From Methylobacterium sp. GXS13 (lineage in GTDB: Bacteria > Pseudomonadota > Alphaproteobacteria > Rhizobiales > Beijerinckiaceae), in NCBI RefSeq assembly GCF_001455965.1, contig NZ_LKKO01000031.1, positions 1 through 64,000 on the forward strand: 64,000 bases of DNA. Reading direction: 5' to 3'. Both the position numbers and the translations under genes were made by a program. The notes under the pieces are model-generated. The model was not told where the DNA came from and made no database searches. It worked only from the letters and a program-made list of their open reading frames with translations. Of the stretch, positions 28,816 through 39,335 are shown piece by piece (the stretch's first letter is position 1; the number at the start of each line of letters is the position of its first letter).

Positions 28816-30006
28816 TCAGGACGCGGCCCGCAGGCGGGCGAAGCCGGCGTCGAGATCGGCCTGGAGGTCGGCGACGTCCTCCAGCCCGATATGGAAGCGC
28901 AGGGCCGGGCCGCCCGGGGCCCATTGGGTCGCGGTCCGGTAGCCGGCGCAGTCGAATGGGATCACCAAGCTCTCGAAGCCACCCCAGGAAAAACCCATCC
29001 CGAACAGCTCGAGCCCGTCCAGCATGGCGGCGACCGCGGCCTCGGGCACCGGCTTGAGAATCACCCCGAACAGCCCGGAGGCGCCGGAAAAATCGCGCTT
29101 CCAGATCGCGTGGCCGGGATCCTCCGGCAGGCCGGGATGCAGCACCCGCAGCACCTCCGGCCGGGCCTGGAACCACCGGGCCATCTCGAGGCCGGCGCGG
29201 CCGTGCTCGCGCAGGCGCAACGCCATGGTGCGCATGCCCCGGAGCGCCAGGAAGATATCCTCGGCCCCGGCGCAGGGCGCGAGATGGTCGAAGGTGCGCC
29301 GCACTGCCGGGAAATAGGCGGCGTTCGCCGAGGTGAGGCCGATCAGCAGGTCGGAGCCGCCGCTCAGGTACTTGGTCCCGGCCTCGACCGCGATGTCGAC
29401 CCCGCGCGCATGGGGCGGAAACAGCAGCGGCGTCGCCCAGGTGTTGTCCATGATCACGCAGGCACCCCTGGCATGCGCGACCTCGGCGATGGCCGGGATG
29501 TCCTGCATCTCGAAGCTCTGCGAGCCGGGCGCCTCGACCAGCACCGCCTTGGTGTTCGGGCGCATCAGCTCCGCGATCCCGGCTCCCACGGTCGGGTCGT
29601 AATAGGTGACCGCGACGCCGAACCGCGCCAGGACCCCGTCGCAGAACTGCCGGGTCGGGCGGTAGGCGGAATCGGTCACGAGCAGGTGGTCGCCGGCCGA
29701 GACCGCGGCCATCAGCGCGATGGTGAGCGCCGAGAGGCCCGAGGGCGTCACCACCGTGCCGGCGGCACCGGCGAGCTCGGTCCAGGCGTCGGTCAGCGAA
29801 TCCATCGTGGGCGTCGCCGAGGTGCCGTAATTGTAGCGCCCGCGCCGATGCTTGATCGCGTCGTAGGTCGGGTAGAGCACGGTCGAGCCGCGATAGATCG
29901 GCGTGTTGACGAAGCCGTGCTGCGCGCCCGGATCCCGGCCGGCATGGACGAGGCGCGTCGCCGCCCCGAATTTCTGCTTCGATTCGGGCTTGGGCGTCAG
30001 GGACAT
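28816..30006 (-). CDS. metC: Cystathionine beta-lyase (PLP-dependent)
   Basis: A 396-residue Cys/Met metabolism enzyme predicted to split cystathionine to homocysteine, ammonia and pyruvate. The family pattern is complete: NTPIYRGSTVLYPTYD near the N-terminus, RYNYGTSATPTMDSL, TPSGLSALTIALMA, VIMDNTWATPLLF (cofactor-binding Asp) and EAGTKYLSGGSDLLIG with the PLP lysine. The C-terminal GMGFSWGGFESLVIPFDC is typical of MetC rather than MetB or MetZ. ATG 30006 gives the expected length. A closely related gamma-synthase activity cannot be excluded. It is divergent from hicA across 164 bases. Confidence 0.92.
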   Translation of the reverse strand: MSLTPKPESKQKFGAATRLVHAGRDPGAQHGFVNTPIYRGSTVLYPTYDAIKHRRGRYNYGTSATPTMDSLTDAWTELAGAAGTVVTPSGLSALTIALMAAVSAGDHLLVTDSAYRPTRQFCDGVLARFGVAVTYYDPTVGAGIAELMRPNTKAVLVEAPGSQSFEMQDIPAIAEVAHARGACVIMDNTWATPLLFPPHARGVDIAVEAGTKYLSGGSDLLIGLTSANAAYFPAVRRTFDHLAPCAGAEDIFLALRGMRTMALRLREHGRAGLEMARWFQARPEVLRVLHPGLPEDPGHAIWKRDFSGASGLFGVILKPVPEAAVAAMLDGLELFGMGFSWGGFESLVIPFDCAGYRTATQWAPGGPALRFHIGLEDVADLQADLDAGFARLRAAS

Positions 30007-30125
30007 TGTGGCTCGACGATCGCGTTGCGCTGCAAAACACGAAGCCCCTGGGTTGGGGTGAGGTCAAGCCTGGGCCAAAGGGTGAAACGATCACACGGCC
30101 TTCGGATTGACCATGAGGGGGAAGG

Positions 30126-30146
30126 TTGATATCAGATTTTGATATC
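30126..30146 (+). promoter_or_regulatory. Candidate hicAB operator
   Basis: Two direct copies of TTGATATC (30126-30133 and 30139-30146), repeated at 13 bases and each containing the palindrome GATATC. They lie 25 bases upstream of the hicA start, in an otherwise unremarkable sequence. This is the position expected for an autoregulatory site bound by HicB; assignment is inferred from position only. Confidence 0.45.
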
Positions 30147-30170
30147 TAAACTGGCGATACCGAGCGACGC

Positions 30171-30437
30171 GTGAACAGCCGGCATTCGCGAACTTTGCTT
30201 GCGATCTACAAGGATCCCGTGCTGGCCTCGATAGAGTGGCAGGCTATTGAAAGCTTGCTGCTCGCAGTCGGATGCCGGCTTATCGAAGGGACCGGGTCAC
30301 GGGTGCGTTTCGAGTACAGAGGCGTCGTGGCCGCTTTCCATCGGCCGCATCCGGCCAAGGAGGCTGCGCGCTATCAGGTGCGCGCCGCGCGTGAGTTTCT
30401 CATCAAAATCGGGGTCAGACCGGGAGAGTCAGCGTGA
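30171..30437 (+). CDS. hicA: Type II toxin, HicA family
   Basis: An 88-residue probable mRNA interferase of a HicAB toxin-antitoxin pair. The dsRBD-like fold is seen in SIEWQAIESLLLAVGCRLIE, then GTGSRVRFEYRGVVAAFHRP and a C-terminal helix VRAAREFLIKIGV. The canonical GSH motif carrying the catalytic His reads GSR here (Arg44), while HRPHP (His57, His60) is present; this is a feature of a longer HicA subfamily with the N-terminal HSRTLLAIYKDP extension. Start is GTG 30171. The stop overlaps the hicB start by four bases (GTGA). Confidence 0.88.
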   Translation: MNSRHSRTLLAIYKDPVLASIEWQAIESLLLAVGCRLIEGTGSRVRFEYRGVVAAFHRPHPAKEAARYQVRAAREFLIKIGVRPGESA

Positions 30438-30793
30438 ACACGATGACCTATCAGGGCTTCCGTGCCCGCGTCGCATTTGACGAGGAGGATGAGCTATTTG
30501 TCGGTCAAATAGCTGGCATCAACGACGTGGTCAGCTTTCACGGGGGAACTGTAGCCGAACTGAAGGCTGCGTTTCATGAGGCCGTGGACGATTATATCGC
30601 GACTTGTCGAGCGATCGGAAAGGAGCCGGAGAAAGCCTATTCCGGCAAGCTCATGCTCAGGATCAACCCTGATATCCATGCGCAGGCTGCTCTCGCGGCG
30701 GAACTCGCCGGGACGAGCCTCAACCAATGGGCCGAGGATGTCCTGCGTCGCGCGGGCTCGGAACGCATGGTGGCCGTTACTGAGGAGGCATGA
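30434..30793 (+). CDS. hicB: Type II antitoxin, HicB family
   Basis: A 119-residue antitoxin. The N-terminal partial RNase-H-like domain shows FRARVAFDEEDELFVGQIAG, then VVSFHGGTVAELKAAFHEAV and DDYIATCRAIGKEPEKAYSG. The C-terminal ribbon-helix-helix-like segment (LMLRINPDIHAQAALAAELA and GTSLNQWAEDVLRRA) should bind DNA and repress the operon. GTG 30434 (overlapping hicA) or ATG 30443 may be the start. Confidence 0.9.
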   Translation: MNTMTYQGFRARVAFDEEDELFVGQIAGINDVVSFHGGTVAELKAAFHEAVDDYIATCRAIGKEPEKAYSGKLMLRINPDIHAQAALAAELAGTSLNQWAEDVLRRAGSERMVAVTEEA

Positions 30794-30821
30794 CCGGCCT
30801 CCGCCGTTCTGCCCCCACCGC

Positions 30822-31031
30822 TCACGGCTTCTCGGGCGGATCGGAGACCGCAGCCTCCTCGTAAGCTTGCATCCAGCCGGCATGCTCTTCGGAGCCTTCC
30901 GGATAGGGACATTCGCTCGCGGGCTTGCCGTAAAGGCGGGCGTTGCGGCCCTGAATGAACGGGCTGTCGCTCGCGGTGGCCTGGACGTTCGTCAATATCG
31001 CCTCCCGAACATTGGCTCCCATCCCGGACAT
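30822..31031 (-). CDS. Small Rmf/CrpP-like protein
   Basis: A 69-residue protein whose second half (GRNARLYGKPASECPYPEGS followed by HAGWMQAYEEA) matches the ribosome-modulation-factor/CrpP fold: an alpha-helical A..G...CPY..G......W..G/AY pattern. Rmf dimerises 70S ribosomes in stationary phase in gammaproteobacteria; CrpP-like relatives have other reported roles, so function is not assigned. The N-terminal half (MSGMGANVREAILTNVQATA) is variable. It converges on hicB across 28 bases. Confidence 0.6.
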   Translation of the reverse strand: MSGMGANVREAILTNVQATASDSPFIQGRNARLYGKPASECPYPEGSEEHAGWMQAYEEAAVSDPPEKP

Positions 31032-31102
31032 TTGGGGTGGGCTTCGTTAACGGGCCGGCGGGTAATCTGTTGCCGTCTCAAGTCGCGTTCCGGGTCGTCT
31101 GC

Positions 31103-31372
31103 GTGCGTATCCTGCGTTCTTTCTTCGGCGGCGTCCTCGTGCTGGTCTCGACGGCGATCGTCGCCCTCGTCAGCGCCGACCGGCTCGCCCATCTGGCGCC
31201 GCCGGCCGTGGTGCGCCCCGCCCAGGCCGAGCCCTCCGCCACCGGCTCGTTGCCGGCCCCGGTGAAGGCTGCGCCCGCGCCGAAGCCGGTGGTGCCGAGC
31301 ATCCCGAACGGCTTCGACACCGAGCGCCTCAACGCCCTGATGCGCGGCGACCCGATCCTGCCGCGGCGCTGA
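31103..31372 (+). CDS. Hypothetical membrane-anchored protein
   Basis: An open frame with an N-terminal basic-hydrophobic segment (RILRSFFGGVLVLVSTAIVA) that fits a signal anchor, an Ala/Pro-rich periplasmic linker (LPAPVKAAPAPKPVVP) and a short tail FDTERLNALMRGDPILPRR. GTG 31103 is preferred as start because GTG 31037 would lie only six bases from the divergent Rmf-like start; neither has a strong ribosome binding site. No family is recognised. It converges on ntrC. Confidence 0.5.
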   Translation: MRILRSFFGGVLVLVSTAIVALVSADRLAHLAPPAVVRPAQAEPSATGSLPAPVKAAPAPKPVVPSIPNGFDTERLNALMRGDPILPRR

Positions 31373-31435
31373 AAGGGCCCGGGACGCGACGCGCCCCGTC
31401 CCCCCGAAGGAGCCTGGAAGCCCTTCGGAAGCCCC

Positions 31436-32902
<1,467 letters not shown>

Positions 32903-32950
32903 GACTCTCTACTCAGACCTCCGGCCGGGCGGCCGAAACACAAGGCGACA

Positions 32951-34108
32951 TTACGGCTCGACCGCCGATTCGCGCCCGTCGCGGGCACTCGACATCGGCA
33001 GGAGGATGCGGAACGTCGTGCGGCGGGGGGCGGGATCGCACTCGACGATGCCTCCGTGGTCGCCGACGATCTTGGCGACCAATGCAAGTCCGAGGCCGGA
33101 GCCCTGCGCCTTGGTGGTCACGAACGGATCGAACAGGTCGGGCAGCAGGTCGGCCGAGATGCCCGGCCCGTTGTCGCGGATCGCCACCTCGATCGGCAGG
33201 CTGACCCGCTCGCGCGACCCCGGCACCTGCAGGCGCAAGCCGGTGCGGAACGCGGTGGACAGGGTGATCTCGCCCTCGACCGCGTCCGGGCCGATTGCCT
33301 CGGCGGCGTTCTTCACGAGATTCAGGATCACCTGGATCAACTGGTCGCGGCTGCCGAGCACCGGCGGCAGCGACGGGTCATAGGTCTCGATGAACCGGAT
33401 ATGGCGTGCGAACCCGCTCTGGGCCGAACGCTTCACCTGATCGAGCACCCCGTGGACGTTGACGGCGCCGCGATCGGCCGGGCGCTCGTCGCCGAACAGC
33501 TCCATCCGCTCGACGATGCGCACGATCCGGTCCGACTCGTCGCAGATCAGCCGGGTCAGCATCCGGTCCTCTTCGGCGCCGGTGCTCTCCAGGAGCTGCG
33601 CGGCGCCGCGGATGCCGGCCAGCGGGTTCTTGATCTCGTGCGCCAGCATCGCGCCGAGCGCCACCATCGAGCGGGCGGCGCCGCGATGGGTGAGCTGGCG
33701 GTTCATCTTGTCCGCGATGGTGCGCTCCTGGAGCATCATCACCACGGCGTCGTCGTCGTCGCAGAGCGGCGTCGCGAAGACGTCGACGCTGCGCTCCAGC
33801 CCGAGGCGGGGCTGGGTGAGCTCGACCCGATATTCGCTGACGCTGGCCCGACGGCGCCGGACCTCGGCTACGAGCGCAATGATCGGCGAGGCGAACGGGA
33901 TGATGTCGCGCAGGCGGCGGCGCTGCATCAGGCGCGCGGAATAGTCGAAGAACGCCTCCGCGGCGTGGTTGCAGTGCAGGATTCGCTCGTCGCCGCCGAT
34001 GGTCAGGACCGGCAACGGCAGGGCGTTGAGCACGGCCTCCCCGGCGGGGGGGCGCTGGCCTGCAGGGCTTTCCGGGCTGCCCGAATTCGAGACGGCGTCG
34101 TCGCTCAC
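32951..34108 (-). CDS. ntrB: Nitrogen regulation sensor histidine kinase NtrB
   Basis: A 385-residue soluble kinase that phosphorylates or dephosphorylates NtrC under control of PII. It has a PAS domain (about 25-140, [20 protein letters not shown]), phosphoacceptor His in [20 protein letters not shown] and ATPase boxes [21 protein letters not shown] and [18 protein letters not shown]. The start is GTG 34108, after GGGAGG, whose GTGA overlaps the dusB stop by four bases, so translation is coupled to dusB. Confidence 0.96.
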   Translation of the reverse strand: MSDDAVSNSGSPESPAGQRPPAGEAVLNALPLPVLTIGGDERILHCNHAAEAFFDYSARLMQRRRLRDIIPFASPIIALVAEVRRRRASVSEYRVELTQPRLGLERSVDVFATPLCDDDDAVVMMLQERTIADKMNRQLTHRGAARSMVALGAMLAHEIKNPLAGIRGAAQLLESTGAEEDRMLTRLICDESDRIVRIVERMELFGDERPADRGAVNVHGVLDQVKRSAQSGFARHIRFIETYDPSLPPVLGSRDQLIQVILNLVKNAAEAIGPDAVEGEITLSTAFRTGLRLQVPGSRERVSLPIEVAIRDNGPGISADLLPDLFDPFVTTKAQGSGLGLALVAKIVGDHGGIVECDPAPRRTTFRILLPMSSARDGRESAVEP

Positions 34109-35127
34109 GCGGCCTCCCGGACCATGTCGGCCGCCCCGAAGGCCCGGGCCAGGAGGGCCAGCGCCACATCGGGATCGGTGGTGGTGAGGAGCGCGGCGCG
34201 CTCGGCCGGCTCGAGCGCGCCGCCGGTCTCGGCGTAGGCGGCCAGGTGCTTGCGGGCGTGGCGCACGCCCATGTGACGGCCGTAAAGCGACAGCAGGCCG
34301 GCGTAATGCGCGGCCGCCATGTCGGCCTGCTCGGCCCGCGCGGGCGCCTCCGCCGGGCGTCCAGCGAGAGCCGCCGCCACCTGCCCGACCAGCCAGGGCC
34401 GCCCGGTGGCGGCGCGCCCGATCATCACACCGGCTGCGCCGGAGGCCGCCAGGCACGCTCGGGCGCTGGCGAGGTCGACGACGTCGCCGTTGGCGATCAC
34501 CGGGATCGACACCGCCTCGACCACAGGCCGGATCGCGTCCCAGTCGGCCGTGCCCTTGTAGAATTGCTGCCGGGTCCGCCCGTGGACGGTCACGGCGTTC
34601 AGCCCGAGCCGCTCGGCCCGGGTGGCCAGATCGACGGCGTTGCGCGTGGCGTCGTCCCAGCCGAGCCGCATCTTGACGGTGACCGGCACCGACACCGCCC
34701 CGCGCACGGCGGCGAGCAGGCGTGTCGCGTGGTCGAGGTCGCGCATCAGGGCCGAGCCCGAAGCGATCCCGGTCACGATCTTGGCCGGGCAGCCCATGTT
34801 CACGTCGATCACGTCGGCCCCGCCCGCCTCGGCGAGCCGGGCGGCCTCGGCCATGGGGGCTGCCTCGCAGCCGGCGAGCTGGACCACGTGCAGGTCGACG
34901 CCCGAGCCGTCCGCCCGCAGGGTCGCCTCGCCGGCGCCGCGGGTGAATTCGCGCGCGGCCACCATCTCGGACACCACCGCGTCGGCGCCGCAGCGCCGGC
35001 CGATCCGGCGCATATGCAGGTCGGTGACTCCCGACAGGGGCGCGAGCAGGCACAACGGGGCGGGAGTTTCGCCCCCGCCGGCCGATCGTCCGTCGCGCAG
35101 CGCGCTTAAATAATGATCAGTCGCCAT
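34105..35127 (-). CDS. dusB: tRNA-dihydrouridine synthase DusB (NifR3)
   Basis: A 340-residue FMN-dependent enzyme that reduces uridine in the tRNA D-loop. The TIM barrel shows [20 protein letters not shown], the catalytic Cys in [39 protein letters not shown] and [14 protein letters not shown], followed by [14 protein letters not shown]. The C-terminal helical tRNA-binding domain contains the [12 protein letters not shown] stretch. ATG 35127 is preferred over an in-frame TTG at 35139. It heads the conserved alphaproteobacterial dusB-ntrB-ntrC operon and diverges from ispDF. Confidence 0.96.
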   Translation of the reverse strand: MATDHYLSALRDGRSAGGGETPAPLCLLAPLSGVTDLHMRRIGRRCGADAVVSEMVAAREFTRGAGEATLRADGSGVDLHVVQLAGCEAAPMAEAARLAEAGGADVIDVNMGCPAKIVTGIASGSALMRDLDHATRLLAAVRGAVSVPVTVKMRLGWDDATRNAVDLATRAERLGLNAVTVHGRTRQQFYKGTADWDAIRPVVEAVSIPVIANGDVVDLASARACLAASGAAGVMIGRAATGRPWLVGQVAAALAGRPAEAPARAEQADMAAAHYAGLLSLYGRHMGVRHARKHLAAYAETGGALEPAERAALLTTTDPDVALALLARAFGAADMVREAA

Positions 35128-35296
35128 TCTGCACAACAATGAGGCAAGTGCGGTCCGCTGGCAAGCGGGTGCCGCGCGTTGATTTCGCGCCCTCCCCCGC
35201 TTAAACGACGGGCATCCTCACCGGCAGAGGCTCGGCAGCACGGCTGGCCCGCGCGCCCGCTGCCGCCATGCCCTGGATTCCACGAGTTCGCTGCCC

Positions 35297-36628
35297 ATGC
35301 CCGCCACCGGCACGCCTGCCACCGGACCCGTGGATACGGGGTCCGGCGTCGCCGCGGTGGTGGTTGCCGCCGGCCGCGGCATACGCATCGGCGGCGGCAC
35401 GCCCAAGCAGTATCGCCGGGTCGGCGGCCAGGCGGTCCTGACCCGGACGCTGGCCGCCCTCGCCGCCCAGGACACCATCGTCCGGATCCAGCCGGTGATC
35501 GCCGCCGACGCGGCCGAATTCTTTCAAAGCTGCCTCGAAGAGCTCATCCCCGCGATGCGGGACAAGATCGGCGCCCCCGTTGAGGGCGGCGCCACCCGGC
35601 AGCTCTCGGTGCGCGCCGGGCTCGAGGCCCTGGCGGCCGGCGCGGCGCCGGAGATCGTACTGGTGCACGATGCCGCCCGCCCCTATGTCGACGCCGCCCT
35701 GATCGCCCGGGCGATCGCGGCCGGCCGCGACCACGGCGCCGCGGTGCCGGGCGTGCCGGTGACCGACACGGTCAAGCGCGTCGCCGAGATCGCCCCCGGC
35801 ATCGGCCGCGTGCACGAGACCCCGCCCCGGGAGCATCTCCGCGCGGTCCAGACCCCCCAGGCCTTCGCCTTCGCGCCGCTGCTCGGTGCCCATCGCGATG
35901 CGGCCGCGCAGGGCCTCGACGGCTTCACCGACGACGGGGCGCTCGCCGAATGGGCGGGCTTGCCCGTGGTGGTGTTCGTCGGCGACATCGCCAACCGCAA
36001 GATCACCCAGCCCGCCGACCTGATCGAGGCGGACCGGGCCTTCGCCTCCGACCCTTCCGAATTACCCGCGCCCGGAGCCCGCGCCATGACCACCTACGTC
36101 ACCCGCCTCGGCACCGGCTTCGACGTTCACGCCTTCACGACCGGCGACCATGTCTGGCTCGGCGGCATCAAGATTCCCGCCGATCGCGGGGTGCTGGCCC
36201 ATTCCGACGGCGACGTGGCGCTGCACGCCCTCACCGACGCGCTGCTCGGCGCCATCGCGGACGGCGATATCGGCACCCACTTTCCGCCCTCGGACGAGCG
36301 CTGGCGGGGTGCTTCGTCGGACCAGTTCCTGGCCCATGCCTGCGAGCTGGTCCGGGCGCGCGGCGGCCGGATCGATCATCTCGACATCACCGTGCTCGCC
36401 GAGGCGCCGCGGATCGGCCAGCACCGGGAGGCGATCCGTGCGCGCATCGCCGAGATCGCCGGCGTGCCGCTCACCGCCGTGTCGATCAAGGCGACCACCA
36501 CGGAGAAGCTCGGCTTCGTCGGCCGCGCCGAGGGCCTCGCCGCCCAGGCCGCCGCCACGATCCGCCTGCCCGAGGAGGACGGCCCCGCTCTCGACGCTCA
36601 AGCCGAGACCGCGATGCGGCAGGGGTGA
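35297..36628 (+). CDS. ispDF: Bifunctional IspD/IspF isoprenoid enzyme
   Basis: A 443-residue fusion of two MEP-pathway enzymes. The IspD half (about 15-255) makes CDP-methylerythritol: [32 protein letters not shown] and PVTDTVKRV are the CTP and substrate motifs. The IspF half (about 275-430) cyclises the CDP-ME 2-phosphate: GTGFDVHAF and [19 protein letters not shown] (zinc-binding Asp/His), HFPPSD and [14 protein letters not shown]. The fusion is the standard arrangement in many alphaproteobacteria. ATG 35297 gives the first residue of a short Thr/Pro leader. Confidence 0.97.
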   Translation: MPATGTPATGPVDTGSGVAAVVVAAGRGIRIGGGTPKQYRRVGGQAVLTRTLAALAAQDTIVRIQPVIAADAAEFFQSCLEELIPAMRDKIGAPVEGGATRQLSVRAGLEALAAGAAPEIVLVHDAARPYVDAALIARAIAAGRDHGAAVPGVPVTDTVKRVAEIAPGIGRVHETPPREHLRAVQTPQAFAFAPLLGAHRDAAAQGLDGFTDDGALAEWAGLPVVVFVGDIANRKITQPADLIEADRAFASDPSELPAPGARAMTTYVTRLGTGFDVHAFTTGDHVWLGGIKIPADRGVLAHSDGDVALHALTDALLGAIADGDIGTHFPPSDERWRGASSDQFLAHACELVRARGGRIDHLDITVLAEAPRIGQHREAIRARIAEIAGVPLTAVSIKATTTEKLGFVGRAEGLAAQAAATIRLPEEDGPALDAQAETAMRQG

Positions 36629-36720
36629 GGGGCGTCGGCGCCTATCCCTCCCCCTCTGCGGGCTAACGGATTCCTATATTGGATGCGTTCTTTAGCAAGC
36701 CTCTGAAATGCAACGCGTTT

Positions 36721-36829
36721 CCCCTCCCCCTTGTGGGGAGGGGTCAGGGGTGGGGGTGGTGCCGGATGGGGCGCAGCGGTGCCTTCTGAACCACCCCCAC
36801 CTCCAACGCCTTCCCACAAGGGGGAGGAG
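36721..36829. repeat. Large inverted repeat of CCCTCCCCCTTGTGGGG type
   Basis: The arms 36721-36759 and 36790-36829 are imperfect complements: CCCCTCCCCCTTGTGGGGA... and its partner ending ACAAGGGGGAGGAGAG, with an inner GGGGGTGG/CCACCCCC pairing. It lies in the 466-base gap between ispDF and the MAPEG gene, in which I see no gene. This looks like a dispersed intergenic repeat; the terminal part also resembles a bidirectional terminator but has no T-run. Confidence 0.7.
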
Positions 36830-36901
36830 AGCGCGTCGCGCCTTGCCGAAGACGATATGTGAACGTCGTAGCCTCTGCGGGAGAGGGTGTGCCCAGCGTC
36901 A

Positions 36902-36989
36902 GCGAGGGTCGGGAGAGTTGCAGCGCGACAGTTCAGGATTGCACGCCTGTCGCGACCCTTCCGGAAGTGACGCGCCCCTCTCCCGACCC
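36902..36989. repeat. Nested inverted repeat
   Basis: Outer arms GGGTCGGGAGAG (36906-36917) and CTCTCCCGACCC (36978-36989) enclose an inner stem CGCGACAG/CTGTCGCG (36924-36931 and 36947-36954). A small further hairpin, CCCTCC with GGAGGG, lies at about 37003-37026. The arrangement suggests another copy of an intergenic repeat class. Confidence 0.6.
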
Positions 36990-37094
36990 GCTTTGCGGAC
37001 CACCCTCCCCCCGCAAAGGAGGGAGGGAGCGGCGTTTGGGGCCGGCCTCTTCGCTTATCGGTCGATCACGGGTGAAGGCGCGTACCAATAAGCA

Positions 37095-37493
37095 TCACGC
37101 CGTCCGCAACAGCAGCGCGATCGCCGCGATGGCCAAGGTCGCCATCGTCAGCAGGATGCCACCGCCCCGGCAGGCGAACTGGCGGGCGGAGTTGGGTGCG
37201 GCGAACATGCCGATCGGATGGAGAATGCGGCCGACCAGCAGGGCAATCAGCAGGCCCTGGACCAGCCCATGACTGCCGCCGCCGGCTTCCAGCAGGCCGA
37301 CCAGGATCAGCGCCAGCGGCACGTACTCCGAGAAATTGGCGTGCGAACGGACCCGCTTGAGCATGGATTCATCGCCGCCGTTGCCGAACAGGACGTTGCT
37401 GGAGACGCGGGATCCCATCACCCAGCCGGACAGGCCGAGATATACGAGGGCGAGCAGCGCGGCGTAGAAGGCCGTGGTCGCGGGGAAGATCAT
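37095..37493 (-). CDS. MAPEG family membrane protein
   Basis: A 132-residue four-helix membrane protein of the MAPEG superfamily (microsomal glutathione transferase/FLAP-like). Hydrophobic segments are TTAFYAALLALVYLGLSGWV, VPLALILVGLLEAGG, GLVQGLLIALLVGRILHPIG and the C-terminal GGILLTMATLAIAAIALLL. The family motif SHANFSEYVPLALI with ARILHPIG-like spacing is present. ATG 37493 follows AGGAGACCC; the open frame extends upstream without support. Bacterial members often have unknown substrates. Confidence 0.88.
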   Translation of the reverse strand: MIFPATTAFYAALLALVYLGLSGWVMGSRVSSNVLFGNGGDESMLKRVRSHANFSEYVPLALILVGLLEAGGGSHGLVQGLLIALLVGRILHPIGMFAAPNSARQFACRGGGILLTMATLAIAAIALLLRTA

Positions 37494-37593
37494 CGGAATA
37501 GGGTCTCCTGTTGGGGGCAGCCGGTCCTTGAGCCGGAACCGGCCTTGCGTCACAACACCAGATAGGGCGCTCCGGCCCAGGGCGAGCCTCGCG

Positions 37594-38091
37594 ATGATCG
37601 ACGACACGGAGCTTCTCGAACGCGCCGAGGCGCTGGTCGCAGCCTATGCCAAGGCCGGCCGCACGATCGTCACGGCGGAATCCTGCACCGGCGGGCTGGT
37701 GGCGGGGCTGCTCACCGCGGTTCCGGGCTCCTCGGCCGTGCTCGAGCGCGGCTACGTTACCTACTCGAACGAGGCCAAGGCGGAGGCGATCGGGGTACCG
37801 ATGGACCTGATCCGCCGGCACGGCGCCGTCAGCGAGGACGTAGCCCGGGCGATGGCCTGCGGAGCGCTGTCCGCCTCGCACGCCGCGGTGGCCGTGGCGA
37901 TCACCGGCATTGCCGGCCCCGGCGGCGGCAGCGCCGAGAAGCCGGTCGGGCTGGTGCATTTCGGGCTGGCGCTGCGGGAGGGCGGACGGCGTCACCTGGA
38001 GCGACGCTACGGCGACCGTAGCCGCGGAGAAATTCGCCGGGCGGCGCTCGCGGACGCGCTCGGCCTGCTCGAAGGAGCGCTTGCGGACTGA
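37594..38091 (+). CDS. CinA C-terminal domain protein, nicotinamide-nucleotide amidohydrolase
   Basis: A 165-residue stand-alone PncC-type amidase that returns nicotinamide mononucleotide to nicotinate mononucleotide for NAD recycling. The catalytic pattern is RTIVTAESCTGGLVAGLLT, then GYVTYSNEAKAEAIGV and VAVAITGIAGPGGGSAEKPV. The N-terminal MoCF-like half of full-length CinA is absent, as in E. coli YgaD/PncC. It is 21 bases upstream of the FAD monooxygenase gene on the same strand and divergent from the MAPEG gene. Confidence 0.92.
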   Translation: MIDDTELLERAEALVAAYAKAGRTIVTAESCTGGLVAGLLTAVPGSSAVLERGYVTYSNEAKAEAIGVPMDLIRRHGAVSEDVARAMACGALSASHAAVAVAITGIAGPGGGSAEKPVGLVHFGLALREGGRRHLERRYGDRSRGEIRRAALADALGLLEGALAD

Positions 38092-38112
38092 TCCAACGGC
38101 AGGGAGGGCTCG

Positions 38113-39330
38113 ATGGACAGCCTGAGGACCCAGCTCTGCATCGTCGGCGGCGGCCCGGCCGGGATGATGGCCGGCCTGCTCTTCGCCCGGGCCGGAATCG
38201 CCGTCACGGTGCTGGAGAAGCACGCGGATTTCCTGCGCGACTTTCGCGGCGACACGATCCACCCCTCCACCCTCGATCTCATCGACGAGCTGGGCTTGGC
38301 TGAGCGCTTTCGCGCCTTGCCCCAGCGGCGGGTCGAGACCTTCTCGGGCGTCGTGAACGGCCGGAGCTACCGGGTGGCCGATTTCAGCCGGCTGCCGACC
38401 CGCAACCGCTTCCTGTCCTTCATGCCGCAATGGGATTTTTTGGACTTTCTGGCCGGTGAGGCCTGCTGCTATCCGGGCTTCCGGCTGATCCGCAGGACCG
38501 AGGCCCGCGACCTGATCTTGGTGGACGGCCGGGTTGTGGGCGTGCGGGCCGAAGGGCCGGACCGGCCGGTCGAGATCCGGGCCGACCTCGTGCTCTGCGC
38601 GGATGGGCGCCACTCGGCGATGCGCGAACGCGCCGGGTTTGTCCCCCGGGCCTTCGGGGCGCCGATCGACGTGCTGTGGTTCCGCCTGCCCCGCCGGGAC
38701 GGCGATCCGGAGGCGGCAGCCGGGCGATTCGGCCCGGGCCGCATCCTGATTACCCTCGACCGGGGCGATACCTGGCAATGCGCCTACGTGGTTCCGAAGG
38801 ACGGTGACGCGGCACTTCGCGCCAGGGGGCTGCCGGCCTTTCGGGCGGCGGTCGGCGAGATCGCGCCGTTCCTGGCCGACCGCACCGACGCCATCGCCGA
38901 CTGGGATTCGGTCAAGCTCCTGACCGTGACCGTCGACCGGCTGGAGCGCTGGCACCGCCCCGGCCTGCTCTGTATCGGCGACGCCGCCCACGCGATGTCG
39001 CCGGTGGGCGGAGTCGGCATCAACCTGGCGATCCAGGACGCGGTGGCGACGGCCAACATCCTGGCCGGGCCCCTGCGGGCGGGGCCGGTCGCCGAGGCTG
39101 ACCTCGCCCGCGTCCAGGCCCGGCGGATCTTCCCGGTCCGGGTGATCCAGATGCTGCAGCGTGTGATCCAGGCCCGGGTCATCACCCCGTCCCTCACGGC
39201 CGACGCACCGTTTCGGGCGCCGCTGGCCCTGCGCATCCTCGACCGGCTGCCGTTCCTCCAGGTTCTGCCCGCCCGGATGATCGGGATGGGCGTGCGGCCG
39301 GAGCACGTGTCCGTGCCGGCCCGGGCCTGA
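38113..39330 (+). CDS. FAD-dependent monooxygenase
   Basis: A 405-residue flavoprotein of the p-hydroxybenzoate hydroxylase fold. The N-terminal FAD motif is LCIVGGGPAGMMAGLLFARA, the mid-protein DG motif is LVLCADGRHSAMRERAG and the second FAD motif GDAAHAMSPVGGVGINLAIQ is present. Substrate-side residues (FMPQWDFLDFLA) resemble aromatic hydroxylases and UbiH-like proteins, but the substrate is unknown. It forms a two-gene unit with pncC and converges on the COQ10-like gene, five bases away. Confidence 0.88.
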   Translation: MDSLRTQLCIVGGGPAGMMAGLLFARAGIAVTVLEKHADFLRDFRGDTIHPSTLDLIDELGLAERFRALPQRRVETFSGVVNGRSYRVADFSRLPTRNRFLSFMPQWDFLDFLAGEACCYPGFRLIRRTEARDLILVDGRVVGVRAEGPDRPVEIRADLVLCADGRHSAMRERAGFVPRAFGAPIDVLWFRLPRRDGDPEAAAGRFGPGRILITLDRGDTWQCAYVVPKDGDAALRARGLPAFRAAVGEIAPFLADRTDAIADWDSVKLLTVTVDRLERWHRPGLLCIGDAAHAMSPVGGVGINLAIQDAVATANILAGPLRAGPVAEADLARVQARRIFPVRVIQMLQRVIQARVITPSLTADAPFRAPLALRILDRLPFLQVLPARMIGMGVRPEHVSVPARA

Positions 39331-39335
39331 TCCCT

